Below are positions 7,186 through 16,150 of a stretch of DNA of 64,000 nt, piece by piece. The stretch's first letter is position 1. Each line of letters opens with the position of its first letter. The notes beneath the pieces were generated by a model. The model saw only the letters and a program-made list of their open reading frames with translations. It did not search any database and was not told the origin of the DNA. This DNA comes from JAFKFH01 sp017307375 (GTDB lineage Bacteria; Pseudomonadota; Alphaproteobacteria; Ferrovibrionales; Ferrovibrionaceae). The stretch lies in contig OZ245874.1 of the NCBI GenBank assembly GCA_965229335.1, positions 2,108,001 through 2,172,000 of the forward strand. Direction: 5' to 3'. Position numbers and translations under genes: made by a program.

Positions 7186-9394
7186 GGTCGATCCCGCCTT
7201 GCGCAGCCTGTGTCATCGGCATGCCCATGCCGGCCATGATCCGGCGGATGCCGGCCTCGATCTCTTCCGGCCCGGCACAGGCTGCAGCCTCCAGTGCCTT
7301 CGATACGGACGGCGAGGCCTCGCCGCCGTAGACGCGCTCGATCGGCTGATCGAGCCAGTCGAAACACCGCCGCTGCAACTCGTCCGCCAGCCATCCGCCA
7401 TAGGACGTACCGGATGCGCCCTGCTCGACGATCAATGCATTGCCGGTCTTGCGAACTGAAGCCTCGATCGTTTCCCAGTCGAGGCTGGCCCGGTCGAGCG
7501 TACGCAGGTCGATGATCTCGATATCGGCGCCGAGCGCATCGACGACACGGCACGACAGGCCGACCATCGCCAGGTAGGTGATGATGGTTGCGCGGGAGCC
7601 GGCGCGAACCGTCTTCGCCTTGCCGAGGGGAATGTAGTAGTCAAGATCGTCGACGGGCGCCCGGCCCTTCGTCCCGTACAGGTCGACATGCTCGAGCACC
7701 AGCACGGGGTCCTGGCACAGCAGGGCCGAATTCATCAGCCCGACATAGTCGAAAGGTGTCGACGGGGCGACGATGCGCCATCCGGGCGATGTCGCAAAAA
7801 TCCCGGCCGGGTCAAGGGAATGCTGGGACCCGTAGCCGGTTCCCATCGCGACCTTGGTGCGAAGGACGACGGGCATGGCGCTGTCGCCGCCGAACATGTG
7901 GCGGGCCTTGCCGAGCTGATTGAAGATCTGGTCAGCCGCCACCCACATGAAGTCGGGATACATGAACTCGAAGACGGGCAGGACGCGCCCGTCTGCCGCC
8001 ATGCCGCCGGCGAGCCCGGCAAAGGCGTTCTCGCTGATGGGCGTGCCGAGCACGCGCCCCGGAAATGCCTCCGCGAGCCCGCGTGTTGCGCCGTTGGTTC
8101 CGCCCTTCAGCCGATGCACGTCCTCGCCGAGCACGACGATCCGCGGATCGGTGCGCATGCGCCGGGCCATGACGTCTGCCACGATATCGATGTAGCGGAC
8201 ATCGTCAGCGCATTTCCCCGAGAAGGTCTCCGCCTCTTCGAAGCGCTGCCCCGCGAATTCGGAAAGATCGCCTCGCAGACCAAAATCCCGGAAGCTCCGA
8301 TCGGGCCAGAGCGCGGGGACGATCCGGCGCCTGCCATCATGGAACTCGGTCAGCTCGGCCGCGACCTCGTCCATGAGGGACTGGCAATTGCGGCGCAGTT
8401 CGGCGAGCGCTTCCTCGCCGAGGATCTGGCGCTCGGCGAGCGTCCGAGCCAGGGAGTCGAGCGGGTCGCGGGCCCGCCATTCCAGTTCCTCATCCTTCGA
8501 ACGATAGCCGAAGGCGCTACCGGGCAGGGCACCGTTCTGATGGAAGTACCGATAGACGTCGGCTTCAATGATCGTCGGGCCGTCACCCGCGCGCATGATG
8601 GCGTTGGCCTGTTCCGACGCCAGCGCGACGGCGATCGAATCCATGCCGTCGACCTTGAATGCCGGTATCCCGAAAGCGAGACCACGGGCCGACAGGCGCG
8701 GCTCGGCCGTAACTTCATCGAGATGCGTCGAAACCGCATAGCGGTTGTTCTCGATGAAGAAGCACATCGGCAGCTTCCAGGCCGCGGCCAGGTTCATCGT
8801 CTCGAGTACCGAGCCGATGTTGACCGCGCCATCACCGAAATAGGTATAGACGACGTCGCCGGTGCCCGCCTGTTTGTGAGCCCAGGCGGCTCCCGCCGCC
8901 ATCGGTACGCCGCCGCCGACGATCGCGTTGGTGCCGAGATTTCCGGACTCGGCCCAGCGCAGGTGCATCGAGCCACCCCTGCCGCGGCAGAACCCTTGTG
9001 ACAGGCCCAGAATCTCGGCCAGCGTCCGCCGGGCCAGGTCGCGAATGCCGTCGCCGAAGTTCTTCCGAGGGTCGATCCCGTCCGGTGCAACATAGCCCAG
9101 CGCCTTGGCCAGAAACTGATGATGTGCACGATGCGATCCGTTGACTTGATCCGTCGGGCGCATCGACGCGGCCGAACCGACGGCGCCACCCTCCTGTCCG
9201 ATCGCTGAATGGGCCGGGCCATGGACGAGTTTCTGGCCTGCGAGGTCAAGCACCTTCTCTTCGAAGGCACGGATCAGGTGCATCGTCGCCAGCATGGTCG
9301 ATGCGCGGCTTGCGTCGAATGCGGAGCGGTCTGCCGCTGTCGTCCGGATTTCCCGCCAGGGGCTCAACGGCTGTAGATCATGGTATTCGGGCAT
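7175..9394 (-). CDS. Fused E1 alpha-beta subunit of a 2-oxoacid/acetoin dehydrogenase
   Basis: Thiamine-diphosphate enzyme in which the E1 alpha and beta subunits, usually separate, form one chain of about 739 residues. The alpha half has the ThDP motif GDGAVNIGS starting at 187 and ending in ENN at 216-217, plus RGRGGSMHL and GTNAIVGGGVPMAAGAAWA. The beta half starts near residue 400 with YIDIVADVMARRM, GEDVHRLKGGTNG and PISENAFAGLAGGMA. I chose the ATG at 9394 because a GGAGA ribosome site precedes it by 6-8 bases; a GTG 14 codons upstream is also open. It decarboxylates a 2-oxoacid or acetoin and passes the acyl group to the E2 encoded next. Confidence 0.93.
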   Translation of the reverse strand: MPEYHDLQPLSPWREIRTTAADRSAFDASRASTMLATMHLIRAFEEKVLDLAGQKLVHGPAHSAIGQEGGAVGSAASMRPTDQVNGSHRAHHQFLAKALGYVAPDGIDPRKNFGDGIRDLARRTLAEILGLSQGFCRGRGGSMHLRWAESGNLGTNAIVGGGVPMAAGAAWAHKQAGTGDVVYTYFGDGAVNIGSVLETMNLAAAWKLPMCFFIENNRYAVSTHLDEVTAEPRLSARGLAFGIPAFKVDGMDSIAVALASEQANAIMRAGDGPTIIEADVYRYFHQNGALPGSAFGYRSKDEELEWRARDPLDSLARTLAERQILGEEALAELRRNCQSLMDEVAAELTEFHDGRRRIVPALWPDRSFRDFGLRGDLSEFAGQRFEEAETFSGKCADDVRYIDIVADVMARRMRTDPRIVVLGEDVHRLKGGTNGATRGLAEAFPGRVLGTPISENAFAGLAGGMAADGRVLPVFEFMYPDFMWVAADQIFNQLGKARHMFGGDSAMPVVLRTKVAMGTGYGSQHSLDPAGIFATSPGWRIVAPSTPFDYVGLMNSALLCQDPVLVLEHVDLYGTKGRAPVDDLDYYIPLGKAKTVRAGSRATIITYLAMVGLSCRVVDALGADIEIIDLRTLDRASLDWETIEASVRKTGNALIVEQGASGTSYGGWLADELQRRCFDWLDQPIERVYGGEASPSVSKALEAAACAGPEEIEAGIRRIMAGMGMPMTQAAQGGIDHAG

Positions 9395-9449
9395 TTCTTG
9401 TCTCCGGGACGCTGGATCTTTCCGTGGCGGTGACACCGCCGCCGGATCC

Positions 9450-10736
9450 CTATGCAGATTTCCTGACGAGCAGCCGCTGGTTCAGCCGCTCGATGCGATG
9501 AGGCGGCAGCCCCGGAAGGCTCTTTTTCAGCAACGCGAACGCCTTGTCGGTGATGGCGAGAGTGTCGTCGATGTCTGCGTCACTCATCGCCGCGCAGAGA
9601 AACATGTTGTGATAGGGATGGAGATAGGCGCCGAGCCGGGCTGCGTTCCCCGTCCAGAAGGCACCAAGGCGCAGATCGTCGTCCCCGTCGAACAGGATCT
9701 GCGGCATCTGTGCCGGTCCGGTCTGGCGGATGCCGATGCCGTATGTCTCGGCCTGGGCGGCGATGCCAGTTCTCAGCCGTTCCGCCGCTGCCACCATGCG
9801 CTCGAGATAGTCGGTTTCGCGGATCAGCTGCAGGGTGGCGATCGCGGCGACCATGGGGACCGCGGAAAACCAGAACGAGCCGGTGGCATAGATGCTGCCG
9901 GCGGCGGCGCGCACCTTGTCGGAACCGAGCAGGGCGGAAATCGGGTAGCCGTTGCCCAGCACCTTGCCCCAGGCGCTCAAATCCGGTTCTACGTCGTGGA
10001 TCGACCAACTGCAGTCCCGCGAAAGCCGGAAGCCGGCGCGGATCTCATCGACGATCAGCAATGAATCGGTTTCGTCGCAGAGTTGGCGAAGCCCTCGGGC
10101 GTATTCGGCCGATGGCAGGAACTGGTCTGCGAAGATCTCGTGCCGGAAGGGCGTTGCAAAGACACCGGCGACATCGGTGCCTGCCTCGCGGAAGGCGGCA
10201 CGCGCGGAATCGAGGTCGTTGTAGTCGAAATAGATGACGTGCGCGCGGTCTTCCGGCGTGATCCCTTTCAGGTTCGGCGTATTCCAGGGGGACGCGCCAT
10301 GATAGGTTCCCTTGGCCACGAGGATCTTGCGGCGGTCCCGATAGGCGCGCGCGACAACCATGGCCATGCTGGTTGCATCACTGCCGTTCTTGCAGAACAT
10401 CGCCCAGTCGGCATGGGATATCATTCCAACCAGTGCCTCGGCCAGAATGACAATTGCTTCGGACGGCCCGGTCATCGTATCGCCGCGATCCATCTGGCCG
10501 CTGACGGCGGCCTCGATCACCGGATTGCGGTAGCCGAGAAGATTTGGGCCGTAGGCGCACATGTAGTCGATATAGCGGTTCCCGTCATAATCCCAGAGAT
10601 ACGCGCCTTCTGCCTTGGCGAAGAATTGCGGAAAATCCGTTGGCAAGGCAGCGACCGATTCGTGGCCGTACATGCCGTTCGGAATGACCTGCCGTGCGCG
10701 TTCGCGCAATTCGGCGTCCTTCGGGTGCGGGGTCAT
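9450..10736 (-). CDS. Class III PLP aminotransferase, glutamate-1-semialdehyde aminomutase-like
   Basis: 428-residue fold-type I PLP enzyme. D230 in IVDEIRAGFR contacts the pyridine nitrogen and K258 in SAWGKVLGNGYP forms the Schiff base. The overall pattern is closest to glutamate-1-semialdehyde aminomutase and its catabolic relatives, which include beta-amino-acid aminotransferases. Its place in a transport, amidase and dehydrogenase operon argues for a degradative aminotransferase rather than haem synthesis. The ATG at 10736 has a good AGGAG site 6 bases upstream; a longer frame extends further but reads as non-homologous sequence. It lies 46 bp after the amidase gene. Confidence 0.88.
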   Translation of the reverse strand: MTPHPKDAELRERARQVIPNGMYGHESVAALPTDFPQFFAKAEGAYLWDYDGNRYIDYMCAYGPNLLGYRNPVIEAAVSGQMDRGDTMTGPSEAIVILAEALVGMISHADWAMFCKNGSDATSMAMVVARAYRDRRKILVAKGTYHGASPWNTPNLKGITPEDRAHVIYFDYNDLDSARAAFREAGTDVAGVFATPFRHEIFADQFLPSAEYARGLRQLCDETDSLLIVDEIRAGFRLSRDCSWSIHDVEPDLSAWGKVLGNGYPISALLGSDKVRAAAGSIYATGSFWFSAVPMVAAIATLQLIRETDYLERMVAAAERLRTGIAAQAETYGIGIRQTGPAQMPQILFDGDDDLRLGAFWTGNAARLGAYLHPYHNMFLCAAMSDADIDDTLAITDKAFALLKKSLPGLPPHRIERLNQRLLVRKSA

Positions 10737-10782
10737 CGGAACTCCTGAAGTTGAAGGTCTTGTGCTGGTGCGGACCGCGCGG

Positions 10783-12216
10783 TCACGAGGCCCAGGTGAG
10801 GTCGGGTCGCTTGGCGGAAGCGGGATTTGCAGCTTCGAAAGCCGCCGAGGCCTGCAGCACACCGAGATCGTCGAAGCGCCGGCCGACGATCTGCAGCCCG
10901 ACCGGCAGCCCGGCAGCGGTGAAGCCGCAAGGGATGCTTGCTGCAGGATTTCCCGACATGTTGAAGGGGTAGAGAAACTCCGACCAGGCGAGCCAGTCCC
11001 AGGCATGAGCTGGCCAATGGGCCGGTTGAACGCGCTCGACCGGGAACGCCGCGACCGACGCGACAGGCGTGATCAGGTAATCCCAGTTCTGGAAGAATGA
11101 TGCTATCTCGGCGACATAGGCAAACTTCCGTTCCCGGTGATTGAGATAGTCGGCGGCGGAGTAGCCGGCGCCGTCGCGTATGCACGCCACGAGGTCAGCG
11201 CTCATTCGTGACTCCCAGTCGGGCAGCAGGCCGGCTCGACGGCCCCAGAGCACGCTCCAGAAAAAGCGGCCGAGCCCGGGGCCTGATGGCCCCCATGGCG
11301 GCGTCACTTCCTCGACGTTGGCATGCAGGTCGTCGGAGAAGATGCGGACCGCCCGTCGTACGATCTCCGCGATTTCGGGATCCACGCGGGCATGCCCCAG
11401 GTCGGGCGAGAAGGCGATGCGCTTGCCTGCCATCGGGGCTGCAAGCCCTGCAAGGTAGGCCGCGGGGGCCGCTTCGCAGCTTGTATGGTCGAGGTGATGC
11501 GGCCCCGCCATGACCTCGAGCATCAGCGCGGCATCCGCGACATTGCGCGCCATGGGACCGATATAGGTCGCGTAGTCGTTATTGGAGACGGGGACGTGCG
11601 GGACGCGACCATAGGTCGGTTTCAAACCGAAGATTCCGCAGAAATGAGCCGGCATCCGGATCGAGCCGGCGCCGTCGGATCCGAGATGCAGCGGGCCGAA
11701 CCCGGCGGCGGCCGCGACGCCTGCGCCGGCGGAGGACGCACCGGCATTCAATCCCTTTCCCCACGGATTATGGGTGATGCCGGTCAGTGGATTCCGGCTG
11801 ATACCTGACCAGCCGAATTCAGACATGGTGGTTTTCCCGGTGATGACGGCACCGGCCGCGGTCAATCTCGCGACCACCGGATTGTCGGTCGAGGCAACCT
11901 TGCCCTTGATGGCGAGAGAGCAGGTCGACGTTTCCAATCCCGCCACGTCGAAAGCGTCCTTGATGGTCACCGGTATGCCGTCGAGGGGCAGCGGCTCGCC
12001 GCGTTTCCAGCGCCCTTCCGATCGACGTGCCGCTTCCAGTGCCTCGCTTGCGGTGACAATAGAAAAGGCGTTGATCGCGGGTTCCAGCGAGCGGATCCGA
12101 TCAAGAATCGCCGAGACGACGTCGACCGGGGAGCGTTCCCTCGTCCTGTAAAGACGCAGCAGTTCGTTTGCCGAGGCGTACCCCGCCCCGGCATGCAGAT
12201 CCGGCAGTTCCGGCAT
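10783..12216 (-). CDS. Amidase signature family hydrolase
   Basis: 477-residue amidase of the Ser-cisSer-Lys class. K86 lies in GIPVTIKDAFD, the cis-serine S161 in NAGASSAGAG, and the nucleophile S185 in GSDGAGSIRMPA. These enzymes hydrolyse carboxamides to acid and ammonia or amine. It stands between the ABC ATPase gene and the aminotransferase gene, so it probably acts on the imported compound before transamination. A second amidase with the same signature lies at 33805-35283 beside the second ABC operon. Confidence 0.93.
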   Translation of the reverse strand: MPELPDLHAGAGYASANELLRLYRTRERSPVDVVSAILDRIRSLEPAINAFSIVTASEALEAARRSEGRWKRGEPLPLDGIPVTIKDAFDVAGLETSTCSLAIKGKVASTDNPVVARLTAAGAVITGKTTMSEFGWSGISRNPLTGITHNPWGKGLNAGASSAGAGVAAAAGFGPLHLGSDGAGSIRMPAHFCGIFGLKPTYGRVPHVPVSNNDYATYIGPMARNVADAALMLEVMAGPHHLDHTSCEAAPAAYLAGLAAPMAGKRIAFSPDLGHARVDPEIAEIVRRAVRIFSDDLHANVEEVTPPWGPSGPGLGRFFWSVLWGRRAGLLPDWESRMSADLVACIRDGAGYSAADYLNHRERKFAYVAEIASFFQNWDYLITPVASVAAFPVERVQPAHWPAHAWDWLAWSEFLYPFNMSGNPAASIPCGFTAAGLPVGLQIVGRRFDDLGVLQASAAFEAANPASAKRPDLTWAS

Positions 12217-12262
12217 GATTTCCTCGTTGTCTAGCTGGCCCCTTCCGGGACCTCGGCGGTTG

Positions 12263-13243
12263 TCAGCGTGTCAAGGGCTCCGCGAAGTGGCATGCCGCCA
12301 TCTGGCCCGATCCCGAAGGCCGCAAGTGCGGCTCCTCCCGGTGGCAGAGGGCCACGGCAACGGGACAGCGGGTGCGGAAGCGGCAGCCGGAAGGTGGGTT
12401 GATCGGGCTGGGGATTTCGCCTTGCAGAGGCGTTGGCCGATTCAGCTTGTCGACATCGGGTACGGCGGCCAGCAAGGCGCGGGTGTAGGGATGCTGCGGG
12501 GCGGCGAAGAGCTGCGTGCGTGTGCCGATCTCCATGATCTTGCCGAGATAGAGAACCGCAACCCGATGCGTCATATGCTCGACGATCGCGAGATCGTGAC
12601 TGATGAACAGGATCGCAATGCCGAGATCGCGTTGCAGGTCCATCAACAGATTGACGATCTGCGCCTTCACCGAAACGTCGAGCGCCGATACCGCCTCGTC
12701 GCATACGAGCAGTTGCGGTCGAAGCGCCAGGGCCCGCGCAATGCCGATTCGCTGTCTTTGCCCGCCTGAAAACTCGTGCGGATGCCGGTCCAGGGCGTCG
12801 GCCGGCAAGCCGACCAATCCGATCAGCCGATGTAGCTGTCTGTCCAGCGGCTCGATATCCTCGACCTGATCGAAGTTTCGGAGCGGTTCCGCCAGGATCT
12901 GCATCACCGTCATGCGGGGATTGAGGCTGCTGAAGGGATCTTGGAAGACGAACTGCACGTGGCGGCTCATCTTGCGCAAGGCTTCGCCGCGAAGTCCGTC
13001 GAGTCTTCTGCCCATGACCGCGATGCTGCCGGATGTCGGCTTGTTGAGGCCGACGATTGCGCGTCCGATCGAGGTCTTGCCGCTGCCCGATTCTCCGACC
13101 AGCGACAATGTCTCGCCGGTGGCGATCGTCAGGCTGACACCGTCGACGGCATGAACCCGGTCACGCGATCTGAACAGGCCACTTTTCGGAACCGGAAAGT
13201 GGACCTTGAGGTCGTCGATCTCGAGGATGGGACTGGCGGTCAT
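12263..13243 (-). CDS. Oligopeptide-type ABC transporter ATP-binding protein (DppF/OppF-like)
   Basis: 326-residue ATPase of the peptide/nickel/opine uptake family. Walker A GESGSGKTS, Q-loop FVFQDPFSSLNPRM, ABC signature EFSGGQRQRIGIARAL, Walker B LLVCDEAVSALD and switch histidine SHD are present. The C-terminal oligopeptide extension has the Cys-containing PSGCRFRTRCP segment that binds an Fe-S cluster in some homologues. The ATG overlaps the upstream ATPase stop as ATGA, so it is translationally coupled. Walker B has C before D-E (CDEAVSALD), which is normal for OppF/DppF types. Confidence 0.94.
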   Translation of the reverse strand: MTASPILEIDDLKVHFPVPKSGLFRSRDRVHAVDGVSLTIATGETLSLVGESGSGKTSIGRAIVGLNKPTSGSIAVMGRRLDGLRGEALRKMSRHVQFVFQDPFSSLNPRMTVMQILAEPLRNFDQVEDIEPLDRQLHRLIGLVGLPADALDRHPHEFSGGQRQRIGIARALALRPQLLVCDEAVSALDVSVKAQIVNLLMDLQRDLGIAILFISHDLAIVEHMTHRVAVLYLGKIMEIGTRTQLFAAPQHPYTRALLAAVPDVDKLNRPTPLQGEIPSPINPPSGCRFRTRCPVAVALCHREEPHLRPSGSGQMAACHFAEPLTR

Positions 13244-14229
13244 GCCGATTGCCCCACATCCAGATGGTGGCAGGCCACGAAATGCCGCTTTCCATCTTCC
13301 CTGATCGCCGGTTCGCTGGCGTGGCAGCGATCGCTTGCCCGATCGCACCGCGCCGCGAACAGGCAGCCCGTGGTTCTGCGTCTCAGGCTGGGTACCTGTC
13401 CGGGGATCTCGTTCAGGCGCTGGGCGTCGCCCTCGGCCGAGGATCCGAGCCGCGGCATCGCGCGCATCAAACCCCTGGTGTAGGGATGTCGTGGATTGTC
13501 GAAGATGGACGCGGTCGGCGCCTCCTCGATCTTGCGCCCCGCATACATGACGATGACCCGGTCGGCGATCTGGCGGACGACCCCGAGGTCATGGGAAATC
13601 AGGATCACCGCGGTTCCAAGCCGCTGAACGAGGCCGCGCAGGAGGTCGAGGATCTGGGCCTGGATGGTGACATCGAGCGCTGTCGTCGGCTCGTCGGCGA
13701 TCAGCAGCTTGGGTTCGCATGCCAAGGCCATCGCAATCATCACGCGCTGCCTCATGCCGCCCGACATCTGATGGGGATAATCGTCGACGCGGATTTCGGG
13801 GGCCGGGATACCGACGAGTTCGAGCATTTCGATGGCGCGCGTGCGTGCCGCGCGCGCCGACAGGCCGAGATGCAATCGCATGCCCTCGCCGACCTGCTCG
13901 CCGACGGTCATCACCGGATTGAGCGACGTCATCGGCTCCTGGAAGATCATGCCGATTTCGTTGCCGCGAACCGCCTGCATCTCCCTCTCGGAAATGGTCA
14001 GGAGATTCCGCCCGTTCAGGCGGATCGCGCCAGCGATCCGCGCGCGCCTCTCGTCGACGAGCCGGAGGATCGAGAGCGAGGTGACTGATTTCCCGCAGCC
14101 GGATTCGCCGGCAATTGCGACTATCTCACCTGCCTCCAGGCTGAAGCTCAGCCCTTGCACGACCCGGTTGACCCCGCCGTCGGGCATGCGGAAATGCGTC
14201 TGCAGGGCTTCCACTTCGAGGAGCATCAT
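13240..14229 (-). CDS. Oligopeptide-type ABC transporter ATP-binding protein (DppD/OppD-like)
   Basis: 329-residue ATPase, partner of the previous one. Walker A GESGCGKSVTS, Q-loop IFQEPMTSLNPV, signature QMSGGMRQRVMIAMAL, Walker B LLIADEPTTALD, and the C-terminal peptide-transporter extension with the Cys pair in CLFAARCDRA are visible. MTSLNP and ADEPTTALD are typical of the OppD/DppD side of the heterodimer. The start follows the permease stop with one base between. Confidence 0.94.
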   Translation of the reverse strand: MMLLEVEALQTHFRMPDGGVNRVVQGLSFSLEAGEIVAIAGESGCGKSVTSLSILRLVDERRARIAGAIRLNGRNLLTISEREMQAVRGNEIGMIFQEPMTSLNPVMTVGEQVGEGMRLHLGLSARAARTRAIEMLELVGIPAPEIRVDDYPHQMSGGMRQRVMIAMALACEPKLLIADEPTTALDVTIQAQILDLLRGLVQRLGTAVILISHDLGVVRQIADRVIVMYAGRKIEEAPTASIFDNPRHPYTRGLMRAMPRLGSSAEGDAQRLNEIPGQVPSLRRRTTGCLFAARCDRASDRCHASEPAIREDGKRHFVACHHLDVGQSA

Positions 14230-14230
14230 G

Positions 14231-15139
14231 TCACATCCTTCCTGCGCTACGAGGATCGAGCAGGTCGCGCAGGCCGTCGCCGATGATGTTGACCGCCAAG
14301 ACGGTGATCGACAGCATCAGTGCAGGGAAGAAGATGATGTAGGGTTTCACCTGCCATATCGACCGTCCCTCGGCCATGATGTTGCCCCAGGACGGCGTGG
14401 TCGGCGGCAGCCCGGCGCCGACGAAGCTGAGGCTTGCCTCGACTAGAATTGCGGCCGCGCAGATGTAGGTCGTCTGGACGGTGAGCGGGGCGACGACGTT
14501 CGGCAGGATATGCCTGGCCATGATCGCCGGCGTCCGCGTGCCGGATGTCATCGCGGCCTCGACATAGGGCATGCCGCGCAACGCGAGAACCTGTCCGCGG
14601 ATCAGACGGGCCACACGGGGAATTTCGGCGACGGTTATGGCGAAGATCACGCTGCCCAGCGACCCGCTCGTGACAGACAGCAGGGCAATCGCGAGCAGGA
14701 TCGACGGCACCGACATCACCGAATCCATCACCCGCATGATCAGGCCATCGGTCCAGCGGACGTATCCGGCGATCAGCCCGAGCAGCAATCCGAACGCCGA
14801 GGCCAGGGCTGCGGTGGAGAAGCCGACGGCCAGCGAAACCCGCGCCCCATAGAGCACGCGCGAGTAGACGTCGCGCCCAAGCAGATCGGTGCCGAACCAG
14901 TGTTCCGAGGACGGCGCCAGCGTCCGGTCGAGCGGCGAGATCGCGGAGGGATCGACCGTTCCAAGCAGCGGCGCCGCGCAGGCGACGAAGACCAGCGATG
15001 CCAGCAGGGTTGCGCCAATGAAGATTGTCGGATGGCGCGAAGCCAGGCCCCACCAGCCAGACGTCGTGGTCTTTTCTTCGAGGATGTCCGGCAGGCTGGT
15101 TGCGATCGGCATGGGCTGTTTGTCGAGCGGCGCTGGCAT
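14231..15139 (-). CDS. Peptide-type ABC transporter permease (DppC-like)
   Basis: 302-residue inner-membrane permease. A first membrane helix near residues 30-50 is followed by the DppC-type N-terminal segment HWFGTDLLGRDVYSRVLYGA. The five core helices and the EAA loop (YVEAAMTSGTRTPAIMARHI) that docks the ATPase come next, ending in NIIGDGLRDLLDP. The ATG at 15139 lies 2 bp after the upstream stop; a second ATG nine codons later is also possible. The longer open frame reaching to about 16099 is a shadow of the upstream permease gene. Confidence 0.92.
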   Translation of the reverse strand: MPAPLDKQPMPIATSLPDILEEKTTTSGWWGLASRHPTIFIGATLLASLVFVACAAPLLGTVDPSAISPLDRTLAPSSEHWFGTDLLGRDVYSRVLYGARVSLAVGFSTAALASAFGLLLGLIAGYVRWTDGLIMRVMDSVMSVPSILLAIALLSVTSGSLGSVIFAITVAEIPRVARLIRGQVLALRGMPYVEAAMTSGTRTPAIMARHILPNVVAPLTVQTTYICAAAILVEASLSFVGAGLPPTTPSWGNIMAEGRSIWQVKPYIIFFPALMLSITVLAVNIIGDGLRDLLDPRSAGRM

Positions 15140-15141
15140 GG

Positions 15142-16083
15142 TCAATACCGGATCCTCGGATCGAGGCCGAGATAGGCGAGGTCGATGAGGAGATTCACCA
15201 GCACGTAGCTGAGCGAGAACAGAAGCACGATCGCCTGGATGACGGGATAGTCGCGGCGCAGCACGGAATCGACCGTCAGCCTCCCGAGTCCCGGTATGGC
15301 GAATACGCTCTCCGTGACCACCGCGCCGCCGATGAGCAGGCCGATGCCCAGGCCGATGACCGTAACAATCGGCACCGCGGCATTCTTGAGGGCGTGCCTG
15401 AACAGAATGTCGCGCCACGACACGCCCTTTGCCCGCGCGGTACGGATATAGTCCTGCTGCAGGGTTTCGATGACGGCTGCGCGGGTGATCCTGGCGATGA
15501 GTGCGACGTAGACGCATCCCAGCGTCGCAGCCGGAAGAGCCAGCCCGCGCATCCAGGGCAGGATACCTTCGGCGAGGGGCTTGTAGCCCTGCACAGGCAG
15601 CCAGCGCAGTTGCAGGGAAAAGGTGAACGCCAGCAGGTATCCGACCACGAAGACCGGTATCGAGAATCCGAGCACGGCGAAGCCGATGACAAGACGATCG
15701 GTGATCGTTCCCGCCTTCCAGGCAGCCAGTACGCCGAGCGGAACCGCGATCAAGACTGCCCAGAGCAGGGTGAAGATCATCAGCGAGAATGTCGGTTCGA
15801 CGCGTTGCAGGATCATCGCCAGCACCGGTTGCCGCGAAAACAGCGAGATGCCGAAATCGCCGTGCAGTATGCCGGCCAGCCATTCGAACAGGCGCGGTAC
15901 GAAGGCCTTGTCGAGCCCCAATTCCGTCCTGATGCGCGCGATGGTTTCGGCCGACGCCTGATCGCCGGCGATGGCAACCGCCGGGTCGCCCGGCGAGAAA
16001 TACAGAAGCGAAAAGACAAAAAAAGCAACGAGCGCAACGACGGGGATCGTAGCCAGGAGCCTTCGCAGCAGGAATCGAATCAT
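15142..16083 (-). CDS. Peptide-type ABC transporter permease (DppB-like)
   Basis: 313-residue integral membrane protein that begins directly with the first transmembrane helix (MIRFLLRRLLATIPVVALVA). The DppB family pattern SPGDPA follows, then LGLDKAFVPRLFEWLAG and GDFGISLFSRQPV. The EAA loop is QDYIRTARAKGVSWRDILFR. The C-terminus LIDLAYLGLDPRIRY is diagnostic of the DppB/GsiC side. It is closely related to the permease at 35513, which shares its start and end motifs. Confidence 0.94.
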   Translation of the reverse strand: MIRFLLRRLLATIPVVALVAFFVFSLLYFSPGDPAVAIAGDQASAETIARIRTELGLDKAFVPRLFEWLAGILHGDFGISLFSRQPVLAMILQRVEPTFSLMIFTLLWAVLIAVPLGVLAAWKAGTITDRLVIGFAVLGFSIPVFVVGYLLAFTFSLQLRWLPVQGYKPLAEGILPWMRGLALPAATLGCVYVALIARITRAAVIETLQQDYIRTARAKGVSWRDILFRHALKNAAVPIVTVIGLGIGLLIGGAVVTESVFAIPGLGRLTVDSVLRRDYPVIQAIVLLFSLSYVLVNLLIDLAYLGLDPRIRY

Positions 16084-16150
16084 TCGACCGCACCTTCAAT
16101 CCGGCGCAGCCAGCCGCCCGTGCCGGGTCGGCTGGCGACCGAAATTCATG

